From Ensifer adhaerens (lineage in GTDB: Bacteria > Pseudomonadota > Alphaproteobacteria > Rhizobiales > Rhizobiaceae), in the NCBI RefSeq assembly GCF_002940685.1, contig NZ_PNFP01000006.1:124001-188000 (forward strand): a stretch of DNA of 64,000 nucleotides. Reading direction: 5' to 3'. A program made the translations under genes and the position numbers. Shown here one piece after another: positions 44,371 through 53,436 of this stretch. The notes below the pieces were generated by a model that made no database searches, was not told the origin of the DNA, and worked only from the letters and a program-made list of their open reading frames with translations. Every line of letters begins with the position of its first letter. Positions within the stretch are counted from its first letter, which is position 1.

Positions 44371-45186
44371 TCAATGGGGCTCCATCGACCGCGACGCGGC
44401 GATCAAGCCTGGCAAGAGCGGCCTTGCCGCCGCGCACAGGACCCCATGAATAACAGTGGATCGGTTGTAGAACAGCGGTTGTTCGTCGAGATCGACCAGC
44501 GCGCCCCCGGCCTGGGCGAGAATGAGGTCGGTCGCGGCCAGATCCCAGTCATGGGAGTTCCTCTTCACCAGCGTACCGTCGATCCGCCCGTCGGCAACCA
44601 TGGCCAACCGATAGGCAAGCGACGGGATGTGCGGGACGCGTTCGACGGTGTTGCGATAGACCGCCTGGAACTTGCCGATCGTGTCTTCGGCCGCGGCGAG
44701 ATACAGCGTTTCTCCAGGCTTTGCCTCGCGCACGGAGATCGCGGCACCGTTCTTCAGCGCGCGACCACCTGCGACCGCCTCGAAGAGTTCGTCGAGCGCC
44801 GGGGCATAGAGCACGCCGGCAACGGGCTGGCCGCGGTGTACGACGGCGACGCTGATGCACCAGAGCTCCTTGCCGGCGATGAAGGCGCGCGTACCATCGA
44901 TCGGATCGACGACGAAAACCGTTTCGCGCGAGATCCGGCTCAGGTCGTCGTCCGTTTCCTCCGACAGCCAGCCGTAACCCGGCCGGGCCGCAAGCAGGCG
45001 CGTCTTCAGCACATCGTTGGCGGCAAGATCCGCCTCGCTGACCGGCGAGCGGCCTTCGTTCTTCCAGCGGACATCCGGGCTCTTGCGAAAGTAACCGAGT
45101 GCGGTTTGCCCGGCTGCGACCGCCGCGGTCTTGATCAGTTGAAGATCGACGTCCCAATCCGCGATCGATCGTGCTTCGTCAGACAT
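44371..45186 (-). CDS. inositol-monophosphatase family phosphatase (CysQ-like)
   Basis: This 271-aa Mg-dependent phosphatase has the family motifs WLSEETDDD, VDPIDGTRAFIAG and HDWDLAATDLILAQAGG. The two acidic metal sites (DPIDGT and WDLAATD) are intact. Members include inositol-1-phosphatase, fructose-1,6-bisphosphatase and 3'(2'),5'-bisphosphate nucleotidase (CysQ). The length and context suggest the CysQ type, which removes PAP. It lies between pmbA and the DUF4170 gene; 90 bases separate it from pmbA. Confidence 0.88.
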   Translation of the reverse strand: MSDEARSIADWDVDLQLIKTAAVAAGQTALGYFRKSPDVRWKNEGRSPVSEADLAANDVLKTRLLAARPGYGWLSEETDDDLSRISRETVFVVDPIDGTRAFIAGKELWCISVAVVHRGQPVAGVLYAPALDELFEAVAGGRALKNGAAISVREAKPGETLYLAAAEDTIGKFQAVYRNTVERVPHIPSLAYRLAMVADGRIDGTLVKRNSHDWDLAATDLILAQAGGALVDLDEQPLFYNRSTVIHGVLCAAARPLLPGLIAASRSMEPH

Positions 45187-45276
45187 TGAGAAACCTCTTC
45201 AGCCGCTCCCATGACCACGGAAGCGGAGCGCGGACGCAAAGCCGCACGCTTCGTCTCGTTCCTTGTGCCCCCCGCC

Positions 45277-46623
45277 TCAGATGCCGGCGAGCGTCATGCC
45301 CTCGATGGCGATCGTCGGTGCTGCGACGCCAAACTTGCGGTCGATGTCGTCTGCCGGCGTCAGCGCCATGAACATGTCCTTGAGATTGGACGCGATCGTG
45401 ACCTCGGAGACGGCAAAGGTGAGCTCGCCGTTCTCGATCCAGAAGCCGGAGGCGCCGCGGCTGTATTCGCCGGTCACCATGTTGACGCCCTGGCCGATCA
45501 ACTCGGTGACGTAGAAGCCGGTGCCGATGCTGCGGATCAGATCCTCGCGCGAAATCGCGCCGGGCTCGAGCGCAAGGTTCGTCGAAGCGGGGCTGACGCT
45601 CGGCCCGCCACGCACGCCGCGGCCGTTGGTTTCAAGCCCGAGTTCGGCGGCGGCCGACGTCGACAGGAACCAATGGTTCAGCACGCCATCCTCGACCATC
45701 ACCAGCTTCTCGCCGCTGACCCCTTCGCCGTCGAAGGGGCGCGACGAGGAGCCGCGCACGATCAGCGGATCGTCGGTGACGGAGAGGCCGGGCTTCAGGA
45801 TCTGCTTGCCCATCATGTCGCGCAGGAAACTCGTCTTGCGGGCGACGGCTGCGCCATTGATGGCGCCGGCCAGATGTCCGACGAAGCCGCGCGCCATGCG
45901 TGGATCGAAGACGACGGTGACGTTCTTGGCGGTCGGCACCTGGCGCGGGTTGATGCGGGCGACAGCGCGCTCGCCGGCAACGCGACCGATCTCGTCGGCG
46001 TCGCGCAGGTCGGCAAAGAAGAGGCGGCTGTCGTAATCGTAGTCGCGCTCCATCTTGGTGCCTTCGCCGGCAATGGCGCTGACGGAACGACCGAAGCGGG
46101 TAGCCATATAGGAGCCGGAAAAGCCGTGCGAGGTGACAAGCACCAGGCCGCCCATGCCGGCCGAGGCGCCGGCACCGCTGGAATTGGTGACACCCGAGAC
46201 CGCAAGCGCTGCCTCTTCCGCAGCAAGCGCTGCCTCCGTCAGGGTTTCGGTGGAAACCGCCGTGGCGTCGAACAGGTCGAGATCCGGATAGGATTTCGCC
46301 AGCCGGTCGGCGTCCGCGAGCGATGCGAAGGGATCCTCCGGCGAAGCCTTGGCCATGGCGACGGCGCGCTCGGCGAGCAGCTTCAGGTCAAAACCGGGAT
46401 TGGCCGAAACGCTGGCGACGCGCCGCCCGACGAATACACGAAGGGAGAAATCGTCGCTTTCGGAGGCTTCCGTCGCCTCGACCTTGCCAAGGCGCACCGA
46501 GACGGAACGGGAGCGCCCGCGCACCACCACGGCGTCCGCCGCATCGGCGCCGGCCTTTCGGGCAAGATCCACGAGTTCGGAGGCGCGTTTTTCGAGGTCG
46601 GCAGAATCGATCGTGTCTGACAT
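45277..46623 (-). CDS. pmbA: TldE/PmbA family metallopeptidase component
   Basis: PmbA (TldE) is half of the TldD/TldE complex that degrades or matures small peptides, such as modified peptides. The 448-aa protein has the PmbA N-terminal region (DLARKAGADAADAVVVRGRS), the VVFDPRMARGFVGHLAGAINGA core, and the C-terminal FDGEGVSG, TNGRGVRGGPSVSP, GIGTGFYVTELIGQGVN and GEYSRGASGFWIENGEL. Like other TldE proteins it lacks the zinc-binding HEXXXH, so it is probably the non-catalytic partner. The start at 46623 is chosen because AAAGG lies 8 bases upstream; tldD is not in the window. Confidence 0.93.
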   Translation of the reverse strand: MSDTIDSADLEKRASELVDLARKAGADAADAVVVRGRSRSVSVRLGKVEATEASESDDFSLRVFVGRRVASVSANPGFDLKLLAERAVAMAKASPEDPFASLADADRLAKSYPDLDLFDATAVSTETLTEAALAAEEAALAVSGVTNSSGAGASAGMGGLVLVTSHGFSGSYMATRFGRSVSAIAGEGTKMERDYDYDSRLFFADLRDADEIGRVAGERAVARINPRQVPTAKNVTVVFDPRMARGFVGHLAGAINGAAVARKTSFLRDMMGKQILKPGLSVTDDPLIVRGSSSRPFDGEGVSGEKLVMVEDGVLNHWFLSTSAAAELGLETNGRGVRGGPSVSPASTNLALEPGAISREDLIRSIGTGFYVTELIGQGVNMVTGEYSRGASGFWIENGELTFAVSEVTIASNLKDMFMALTPADDIDRKFGVAAPTIAIEGMTLAGI

Positions 46624-46770
46624 GATGTAGCCTTTCATTCCTGCCCCATTTATTGTGCAGTGACGCAGGCATCAAGGGCATTGGCCTGATTCCCGCCCAC
46701 ACACCGCAAATGACCGCTCTCGAAAGCCCCCTCATCGGGGGCCGGGTGCCCAATAGTGAAAGCCTGAGGC

Positions 46771-48606
46771 ATGGCAACGACACCGATCATCTATTCTCAA
46801 GCGCTGATGCTGCTTGGCGGCGCGGTGGTGGCCGCCCCGATCTTCAAGCGGCTCGGCCTCGGCACCATCCTCGGCTATCTCTCGGCCGGCGTGCTCATCG
46901 GTCCCGTCGCCCAGAGCATCACCGAAGGCGAGCAGATCCTGCACGTCTCCGAACTCGGCGTCGTCTTCCTTCTGTTCATCATCGGGCTCGAACTGAAACC
47001 CTCGCGTCTCTGGCAGATGCGGCGCGATATCTTCGGCCTCGGCACCGCACAGGTGGTGTTGACCGGCATCGTGCTTTCTTCCGTCATCTATGCCCTCGGG
47101 CTCCTCGGCCAGGGCGGCAGCATCATCGCCGGCTTCGGCCTGGCGCTCTCGTCGACCGCCTTTGCCATGCAGATCCTCGACGAAGGCAATGATCGCAATA
47201 CGCGCTACGGACAACGATCCTTCTCGATCCTGCTTCTCCAGGATCTGGCGATCGTGCCGCTCCTGGCGCTGATCCCGCTGCTCGCAGCGCAGGCACCCGA
47301 GGATACGACGCCGCCGCTCGAGGATTTCGCGATCGCCACCACCGCGATCGTCGTCCTCTTCGCCGCCGGCCGCTATCTGGTAAACCCGCTGTTCCAGATC
47401 ATCGGCCGCACGGGCGCGCGCGACGTCATGATCGCGGCGGCGCTGCTTGTCGTCATGGGGGCTGCGACGATGATGCAGCTTGCCGGTCTGTCGATGGCCA
47501 TGGGCGCCTTCCTCGCCGGCGTGCTCCTTGCGGAATCGTCCTATCGCCACGAGCTCGAAGCAGATATCGAGCCGTTCCGCGGTATCCTTCAGGCGCTGTT
47601 CTTCATGGCCGTCGGCCTGTCGCTGGAACTCGGCGTCATCGTCGAGCGCTACCAGTTGATCATCGTCGCCGTGCCGCTCCTGATGGCGGCGAAGAGCCTG
47701 ATCCTCTACTGGCTTTGCCGGCTCACCGGCTCGCAGCACAACGACGCGGTCCGCATCAGCCTGCTTCTGCCACAGGGCGGCGAATTCGGCTTCGTGCTGT
47801 TCACGGCGGCCGCCACCGCCGGCGTCTTTTCGGACGGCGATGCCTCGCTGCTGGTCGCGATCGTGACGCTGTCCATGGCGCTGACGCCGCTTGCCTCGAT
47901 GCTGGCGCCGAGGCTGATGCGCGAGCAGGACGAACTGGACGAGGAGATCGACGAGGACTTCGAGGGCGCCGGCGCCGACGTGCTGATGATCGGCTTTTCC
48001 CGTTTCGGACAGATCGCCGCGCAGATCCTGCTTGCCGGCGGCCGCGACGTGACGATCATCGATCACTCCGCCGCCCGCGTGCGCCAGGCGGCGACCTTCG
48101 GGTTCCGTATCTACTTCGGCGACGGCAACCGCCTGGACGTGCTGCGCGCCGCCGGCATCGAGCGGGCCAAGATCGTCGCCGTCTGCACCCAGAAAAAGGA
48201 AACCACCGACCACATCATAGACCTCGTGCAATCCGAATATCCGAACGCGCGCATCTACGCCCGGTCCTATGACCGTCTGCACACGCTGGAACTGCGCGCC
48301 AAGGGCGTCGACTACGAACTGCGCGAGACCTTCGAGTCCGGCCTGCTTTTCGGCCGCAAGACGCTGGAGGCGCTGGGGGTCGGCGACGACGAGGCGATCG
48401 CGATCATGGACGACATCCGCAAGCGCGACGAGGCCCGCCTCGTGCTGCAGGAGGCCGAGGGCATCACCGCCGGCCGCGACATGCTGCATTCGAGGCCGGT
48501 GCGGCCCGAACCGCTGGTCAAGCCGAAGCGCGAGGTGGACCACTCCCAGGAAACAGGCGAGCGGATTCTCCCGGGCCTCCCCGAGGACGAGCGCGAAAGC
48601 GCCTGA
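46771..48606 (+). CDS. kefB: KefB-type monovalent cation:proton antiporter with RCK domain
   Basis: A 611-aa CPA2-family antiporter. About 12 membrane helices fill residues 1-385, including LGLGTILGYLSAGVLIGPVA and ELGVVFLLFIIGLELKPSR. The RCK/TrkA-N domain begins at VLMIGFSRFGQIAAQILL (about residue 405), with YFGDGNRLDVLRAAGIERAK and AVCTQKKETTDHIIDLVQ. A charged C-terminal tail of about 60 residues follows. It exchanges K+ for H+ and may respond to glutathione adducts, as in KefB, though that ligand site was not checked. It is divergent from pmbA and convergent with the patatin gene. Confidence 0.92.
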   Translation: MATTPIIYSQALMLLGGAVVAAPIFKRLGLGTILGYLSAGVLIGPVAQSITEGEQILHVSELGVVFLLFIIGLELKPSRLWQMRRDIFGLGTAQVVLTGIVLSSVIYALGLLGQGGSIIAGFGLALSSTAFAMQILDEGNDRNTRYGQRSFSILLLQDLAIVPLLALIPLLAAQAPEDTTPPLEDFAIATTAIVVLFAAGRYLVNPLFQIIGRTGARDVMIAAALLVVMGAATMMQLAGLSMAMGAFLAGVLLAESSYRHELEADIEPFRGILQALFFMAVGLSLELGVIVERYQLIIVAVPLLMAAKSLILYWLCRLTGSQHNDAVRISLLLPQGGEFGFVLFTAAATAGVFSDGDASLLVAIVTLSMALTPLASMLAPRLMREQDELDEEIDEDFEGAGADVLMIGFSRFGQIAAQILLAGGRDVTIIDHSAARVRQAATFGFRIYFGDGNRLDVLRAAGIERAKIVAVCTQKKETTDHIIDLVQSEYPNARIYARSYDRLHTLELRAKGVDYELRETFESGLLFGRKTLEALGVGDDEAIAIMDDIRKRDEARLVLQEAEGITAGRDMLHSRPVRPEPLVKPKREVDHSQETGERILPGLPEDERESA

Positions 48607-48647
48607 TCTCACATGCTGCGAAGGGGCGCACCGTCACCCGCCAAGGT

Positions 48648-49529
48648 TCACGTGAGCCTTGGCGCCGCCATCCGCTCTTCGAGAGCGCGCTTCAGCTGAT
48701 CCTTGATCGCTACCGTTCCGTTCAGCACGTCCTGGGCGCGCAGGAAATCCATCACCCGGTAGCGTCCGACATCGGGGCGCAGCAGGATGTCCGGCGCCCC
48801 CTCCTTGAGCTTCATGGCAATGATCGACTGCATCATCAACTGGCTCGCGCCGAACAGGCTGTCGATGCGGCTCGGGATGGTCTTGCCATCACCGTCGGGC
48901 CCGCCGACGACATCGACCGCGATGACGATATCAGCCAGGCCGCGCAGGTGATCGAAGGGGATCGGATTGTAGATGCCGCCGTCGATCATGACGCGCCCGT
49001 CGATCCGGACCGGCGTGAAGATTGCCGGCAGGGCTGCAGAGGCCGCCAATGCCTTGCGGAGGTCACCCTTCTCGCAGATATGCTCCGTCTGGCCGTAGTA
49101 GTCGGTGGCGACGACCTTCAGCGGGATTTCGAGGTCGGAGAATTTCGGCGGTATTGCCTCAGGCAGGAAGGCCTTCAGCACCCGCTCGACATTGAACTGG
49201 CCGAAGCGGAAACCGCTCGCCATCGCCTCGGAAAGGCTCGACGGCCGCAGTTGCCAAAGGCGGTTGACCACTTCGCGCCGGTGGCCGACGGTCGAAAGCG
49301 TGTGGGCCCGGATCTCTTCGCCCCGCAAGCCCGCGGCCATGCCGGCGCCCATTATCGCGCCGATCGACGAGCCCGCGATGACGACCGGCCGAATGCCCAG
49401 CTCATCCAGCGCCTCGATGACGTGGATATGCGCAAGCCCGCGCGCGCCGCCGCCGCCGAGCGCCAGCGCCACCGTCGGCCGGCTAGGCGCACTATGCGCG
49501 CCATTCGCCATCGAAGAATCCTGCTTCAT
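48648..49529 (-). CDS. patatin-like phospholipase (RssA family)
   Basis: A 293-aa patatin-fold lipase. The oxyanion loop GGGGARGLAH, the nucleophile Ser in AGSSIGAIMG, and the catalytic Asp in MIDGGIYNPIP are complete, so acyl hydrolase activity is likely. There is no signal peptide. The ATG at 49529 is chosen because GGAGG lies 8 bases upstream. RssA-type proteins are cytoplasmic and poorly studied in bacteria. It is convergent with kefB; 83 bases separate it from rsmD. Confidence 0.92.
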   Translation of the reverse strand: MKQDSSMANGAHSAPSRPTVALALGGGGARGLAHIHVIEALDELGIRPVVIAGSSIGAIMGAGMAAGLRGEEIRAHTLSTVGHRREVVNRLWQLRPSSLSEAMASGFRFGQFNVERVLKAFLPEAIPPKFSDLEIPLKVVATDYYGQTEHICEKGDLRKALAASAALPAIFTPVRIDGRVMIDGGIYNPIPFDHLRGLADIVIAVDVVGGPDGDGKTIPSRIDSLFGASQLMMQSIIAMKLKEGAPDILLRPDVGRYRVMDFLRAQDVLNGTVAIKDQLKRALEERMAAPRLT

Positions 49530-49612
49530 CGGCATAACCTCCGCCTTCAAGCGGGACAGACACTGCGTGGACCGGCGAAGCCTATCCGTGCAAGCAAACC
49601 GAAAATATGACG

Positions 49613-50173
49613 TCAGGCTCCGCGGAACCGATAGAAATGCATGCGCGTATCGCCGAACACCCTGACGTCGAGGTTTTCGAAGACGGCGGCCGGCGCCGGC
49701 TGGACGTCCGCGCGCTCCTCGAGGATCACCAGGGCGCCGGCGACCAGCCAGTTGCCGGCGGCTGCCGACTGCAAGGCCTTTTCGCCGAGACCCTGTGCGT
49801 AGGGCGGGTCGGCAAAGACGAGATGAAACGGCTCCATCGTGCCGACCGAGCCAAGGCTGGTCGCATCGCGGCGGAAGACCTTCGCACGACCCTGAAGCGC
49901 GAGTGTTTCGATGTTGGTCTGGAGCAGTCCCCTGCCCTCGACGCCCTGTTCGACGAACAGCGCCTGCCGGCACCCGCGCGACAGCGCCTCGATGCCAACC
50001 GCGCCGGTGCCGGCAAAGAGGTCGAGCATACGGGTGCCATCGAGCGCTTCCGGATAGGAATGGCTCAGGATGTTGAACAGGCTTTCACGCGTCCGGTCCG
50101 TGGTCGGCCGGATATCGTTGGACTTGGGGGTCGCCAGACTGCGACCCCGAAACTCTCCGCCGACGATCCGCAC
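49613..50173 (-). CDS. rsmD: 16S rRNA (guanine(966)-N2)-methyltransferase RsmD
   Basis: RsmD methylates N2 of G966 in 16S rRNA. The 186-aa protein has RIVGGEFRGRSL at the N-terminus, RPTTDRTRESLFNIL and the SAM motif MLDLFAGTGAVGIEALSRG. The catalytic FADPPYAQG, with DPPY, marks N2-guanine or N6-adenine enzymes. It is 6 bases downstream of the RluB-type gene, so the two rRNA modification genes are likely one transcript. Confidence 0.94.
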   Translation of the reverse strand: MRIVGGEFRGRSLATPKSNDIRPTTDRTRESLFNILSHSYPEALDGTRMLDLFAGTGAVGIEALSRGCRQALFVEQGVEGRGLLQTNIETLALQGRAKVFRRDATSLGSVGTMEPFHLVFADPPYAQGLGEKALQSAAAGNWLVAGALVILEERADVQPAPAAVFENLDVRVFGDTRMHFYRFRGA

Positions 50174-50179
50174 GGCCGT

Positions 50180-52255
50180 TTAGTTTCCTCTGCCGCGCGG
50201 CTTGCCGCCGCCAGCCGGGCGCCCACCACCACCGGAACGACCAGGGCCGCCGGGACGTCCACCGCCGGGTTTGCCGCCACCGGGCTTGCCGCCGCGCGGA
50301 CCACCGGAACGCTCACCGAAGGATTTTCCGCCCGATGGCTTGCCGCCGAACGACTTGCCGCGAGGCTTGTCGCCGAACGGGCGGTCGCCACCTTCGCGAC
50401 GCTGAGGACGATCCCCCTCGGCACGCGGTGCGCGCGGCTTGTCGAAGCGGCGTTCTCCACCCTCCGCGCGGGCGGGACGATCGCCGCGTGGACGGTCACC
50501 GCCTTCACGGCGTGGCGGACGGTCGCCGTCTGCGCGCGGCGTGCGCGGCTTGTCGAAGCGGCGGTCGCTGCCTTCGCTGCGGGCCGGCCGGTCGCCACGC
50601 GGACGATCGCCACCCTCGCGACGCGGCGGACGGTCGCCATGATCACGCGATTTGCGATCGCCGCCGTCAAAGGACCTGCGACGTTCGAAACCGCCATCGC
50701 GGCCTTCATCCCTGCGACGGACGGGCTCGGCCGCACTGATCCACTCGCCTTCGTCGTCACGACGCTTGACGACGGGATGCGCCGGCTTGTCGTCGCGGCC
50801 GAAATCCCTGGAAGCGCCCTTGCGGTCCGGGTCGAACTTGCCTGTCGTCTTCGTCGCGAAGCCGTCCTTGTTGCGGCCATAGCGCTTCGACTTCGGCGCG
50901 CTTTCCGGGCGCTCGCGACGGGCGGGCTTCTCGGTGGCGTCGCCGTCGGCTGATTTCGGCTTCTTCTCGGCGAGCGGACGGGCGCCTGGCGCCATCCAGA
51001 CATTGGCCGTGCGGGCGCGCTGTGCCGGCGCACGCTTCGGCCGGTCCTCGAACTTGGCGTCGCGGTCCTCGCGCGGACCGCCCTTGCCACGCGGGCCTTC
51101 CTTGCGGCCGCCATCGCGACGATCGTCACGACGGGTATCGAGGCGGGACAGCGCGCGCTCGCGCTTGTCCTCGGGCTTTTCCCAGCGGCCGCCCTTGCGC
51201 TGCTCGGGCTCCTCGTCCTCGTGATGGTCACGGGCACCCGTGGCTGCCTGGTCGTTGTAAAGCGGCGCGTCGAAATTCGCCTTGGCGTCCTCGATCAGGC
51301 GCGGTCCCAACTGGTCGCGCAGCGTGCGACCGCGGATTTCCTGGACATGCCCCTCCGGCAGCTCGCCGAGCTGGAACGGGCCGTAGGAGATGCGGATGAG
51401 GCGGTTGACGTCGAGACCGAGCGCGCCGAGCACGTTCTTGATCTCTCGGTTCTTGCCTTCGCGAAGCCCCATGGTGATCCAGACGTTCGAACCCTGGACG
51501 CGGTCGAGCGTCGCTTCGATCGCACCGTAGAGCACGCCGTCGACGGCGATGCCGTCCTTCAGCCGATCAAGGTCTGCCTGGTCAATCTCGCCATGGGCGC
51601 GCACGCGGTAGCGGCGCAGCCAGCCGGTCGACGGCAGTTCGAGGACACGTGCCAGGCCACCGTCGTTGGTAAGCAGCAGCAGGCCTTCGGTGTTGATGTC
51701 GAGACGACCGATCGACAGGACGCGCGGCAGCTCGTCCGGCAGGTTCTCGAACACGGTCGGCCGTCCCTCGGGATCGGCATTGGTGGTCACCAGACCCGCT
51801 GGCTTGTGATAGAGCCAGAGGCGCGTGCGCTCGATGCCGCGGATCGGCTGGCCATCGACCTCGATCGCATCGGCAAGCGTCGCGTTCACGACCGGCGTAT
51901 CGAGGATGACGCCGTTGAGCTTGATGCGCCCTTCCATGATCATGCGCTCGACATCGCGGCGCGAAGCAACGCCGGCACGCGCCAGGATCTTCGAGATGCG
52001 CTGTGGCTCGTCGGCCGCGACCGCGGCCGCAGCCGGACGCTCCCGTGGCGGACGCGAAGCGCCGGCCTTGGGATCGGACGGCTTGGAGCCGAAATTCTTG
52101 GCGCCGAAGCTCTTGCCGCCCGAATCCTTCGGGCCAAAAGCCTTGGCTCCCGCAGCCTTTTTCGGCGCGGCACCCTTCTTTTCGGCGAAATGCGGTTTCT
52201 TGTCCCGGCCAGCGGACTTGCCGCCAGGCCGCGTGGGCTTGTCTTTGGATGTCAT
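50180..52255 (-). CDS. rluB: RluB/RsuA-family rRNA pseudouridine synthase with a long repetitive tail
   Basis: A 691-aa pseudouridine synthase of the RsuA/RluB group that acts on 23S rRNA. A basic Lys/Gly/Ala-rich N-terminal extension (about 85 residues) precedes an S4 RNA-binding domain (QRISKILARAGVASRRDVERM). The catalytic domain has GRLDINTEGLLLLTNDG with the essential Asp near residue 190. From about residue 330 on, the tail is low complexity, full of Arg, Asp, Gly, Pro and Lys, with units such as GDRPPRREGG and GDRPARAEGG. It ends in Gly-rich KPGGGKPGGGRPGG. RluB is normally about 290 residues, so the tail more than doubles it. rsmD follows by 6 bases. Confidence 0.93.
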   Translation of the reverse strand: MTSKDKPTRPGGKSAGRDKKPHFAEKKGAAPKKAAGAKAFGPKDSGGKSFGAKNFGSKPSDPKAGASRPPRERPAAAAVAADEPQRISKILARAGVASRRDVERMIMEGRIKLNGVILDTPVVNATLADAIEVDGQPIRGIERTRLWLYHKPAGLVTTNADPEGRPTVFENLPDELPRVLSIGRLDINTEGLLLLTNDGGLARVLELPSTGWLRRYRVRAHGEIDQADLDRLKDGIAVDGVLYGAIEATLDRVQGSNVWITMGLREGKNREIKNVLGALGLDVNRLIRISYGPFQLGELPEGHVQEIRGRTLRDQLGPRLIEDAKANFDAPLYNDQAATGARDHHEDEEPEQRKGGRWEKPEDKRERALSRLDTRRDDRRDGGRKEGPRGKGGPREDRDAKFEDRPKRAPAQRARTANVWMAPGARPLAEKKPKSADGDATEKPARRERPESAPKSKRYGRNKDGFATKTTGKFDPDRKGASRDFGRDDKPAHPVVKRRDDEGEWISAAEPVRRRDEGRDGGFERRRSFDGGDRKSRDHGDRPPRREGGDRPRGDRPARSEGSDRRFDKPRTPRADGDRPPRREGGDRPRGDRPARAEGGERRFDKPRAPRAEGDRPQRREGGDRPFGDKPRGKSFGGKPSGGKSFGERSGGPRGGKPGGGKPGGGRPGGPGRSGGGGRPAGGGKPRGRGN
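50193..50660 (-). repeat. degenerate tandem repeats in the RluB tail
   Basis: Two units of about 36 residues, each containing GDRP(A/P)R(A/R)EGG-like and RRFDKPR segments, follow one another, and short Gly-Lys/Gly-Pro repeats come after. Their DNA is similarly repetitive, so replication slippage could change their number between strains. Confidence 0.7.
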
Positions 52256-52328
52256 TTGTGTTGCCTGCCTTTTGCGGCTGTCCTATCAGGTCGCGGCCCG
52301 TGGGTTAAGAGAAATTATTGTTTGAGCG

Positions 52329-52778
52329 ATGGCTGAGACGACACGCTTCATGGATGCGGCCCTCGAGGAGGCCCGGAAAGCAGCAGAGCGCGGCGAAGTG
52401 CCGATCGGCGCCGTGGTGGTTTTCGACGGCCGGATCATCTCGCGCGCCGGCAACCGCACCCGCGAACTCAACGACGTGACCGCGCATGCGGAGATCGTTG
52501 CAATCCGCGAAGCGTCCGCCGTGCTCAACGACGAAAGGCTGACGGGCGCCGACCTTTATGTCACGCTCGAACCCTGCACCATGTGCGCGGCGGCGATTTC
52601 GTTCGCGCGCATCCGCCGCCTCTACTATGGCGCAGATGACCCGAAGGGCGGCGCGGTCGACAGCGGCGTGCGCTTCTTCGGCTCGCCCACCTGCCACCAT
52701 GCGCCCGATGTCTATTCGGGCCTCGCCGAACGGGAAGCTGCCGAGATCTTGCGGGATTTCTTCGCCGGGAAGCGGTGA
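52329..52778 (+). CDS. tadA: tRNA-specific adenosine deaminase
   Basis: TadA converts adenosine 34 of tRNA-Arg(ACG) to inosine. The 149-aa protein has the cytidine-deaminase fold with the zinc site: HAE (His near residue 53, proton-shuttle Glu two residues later) and PCTMCAAAI with its two Cys. MDAALEEARKAAERGEVPIGAVVV is the typical start. It is divergent from the RluB-type gene, with 73 bases between start codons. Confidence 0.95.
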   Translation: MAETTRFMDAALEEARKAAERGEVPIGAVVVFDGRIISRAGNRTRELNDVTAHAEIVAIREASAVLNDERLTGADLYVTLEPCTMCAAAISFARIRRLYYGADDPKGGAVDSGVRFFGSPTCHHAPDVYSGLAEREAAEILRDFFAGKR

Positions 52779-52843
52779 GACGCCCCGGCGTCTTGCAACG
52801 GTGCGACTTCCGATGGACCGTTGCAAGCTTTCCTGAAATTACG

Positions 52844-53323
52844 TCAGTCGGCGGCGAAGCTTTCGAGTGCCGCGCCTGAGAGACGGTAGCGCGTCCATTC
52901 GGACATCGGCTCGGCGCCGACGGATTCGTAGACGCGGATCGCCGGCTCGTTCCAGTCGAGCACGCTCCATTCGAAGCGGCCGCAGCCTTCCTCGACGGCA
53001 ATCTTTGCCAGGTGCTTCAAGAGCATCTTGCCGGCGCCGGAGCCGCGGCAGTCGGGCGTCACGTAGAGGTCTTCGAGATAGAGCCCCTTGCGCGCCTGCC
53101 AGGTGGAATAGTTGTAGAACCACATGGCAAAGCCCGCCGGCTTGCCATCCTTCTCGCAGATCACCGCGCGGGTGATGGCGCCCGGACCGAAGAGCGAGGC
53201 CTGCAGCATCTCGACCGTTGCCTCGACGGCATCCGGCTCCTTCTCGTAGATGGCAAGTTCGGTGATGAAGCGAAGGATGGTTTCGGCGTCTTGCGGGCGG
53301 GCGTCGCGAATGCTGATGGTCAT
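52844..53323 (-). CDS. GNAT-family N-acetyltransferase
   Basis: GNAT acetyltransferase of 159 aa. The N-terminal strand-helix MTISIRDARPQDAETILRFI, then the acetyl-CoA binding motif VTPDCRGSGAGKMLLKHLAKIA, and a late WNEPAIRVYESVGAEPMSEW are typical. It resembles diamine/thialysine N-acetyltransferase-like proteins (SSAT group). The acceptor substrate is not known. It is convergent with tadA, 65 bases apart. Confidence 0.88.
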   Translation of the reverse strand: MTISIRDARPQDAETILRFITELAIYEKEPDAVEATVEMLQASLFGPGAITRAVICEKDGKPAGFAMWFYNYSTWQARKGLYLEDLYVTPDCRGSGAGKMLLKHLAKIAVEEGCGRFEWSVLDWNEPAIRVYESVGAEPMSEWTRYRLSGAALESFAAD

Positions 53324-53436
53324 GGTTCAGGCGCTTCTCAGGCACGTCCAGCAAGCCAAGGCGCTTTCAACCGGAACTGCATAGATCCAAAGGGAGAGAG
53401 GCGTCTCGCCGTCTCAATGGAACGGCGAGAACGGAC

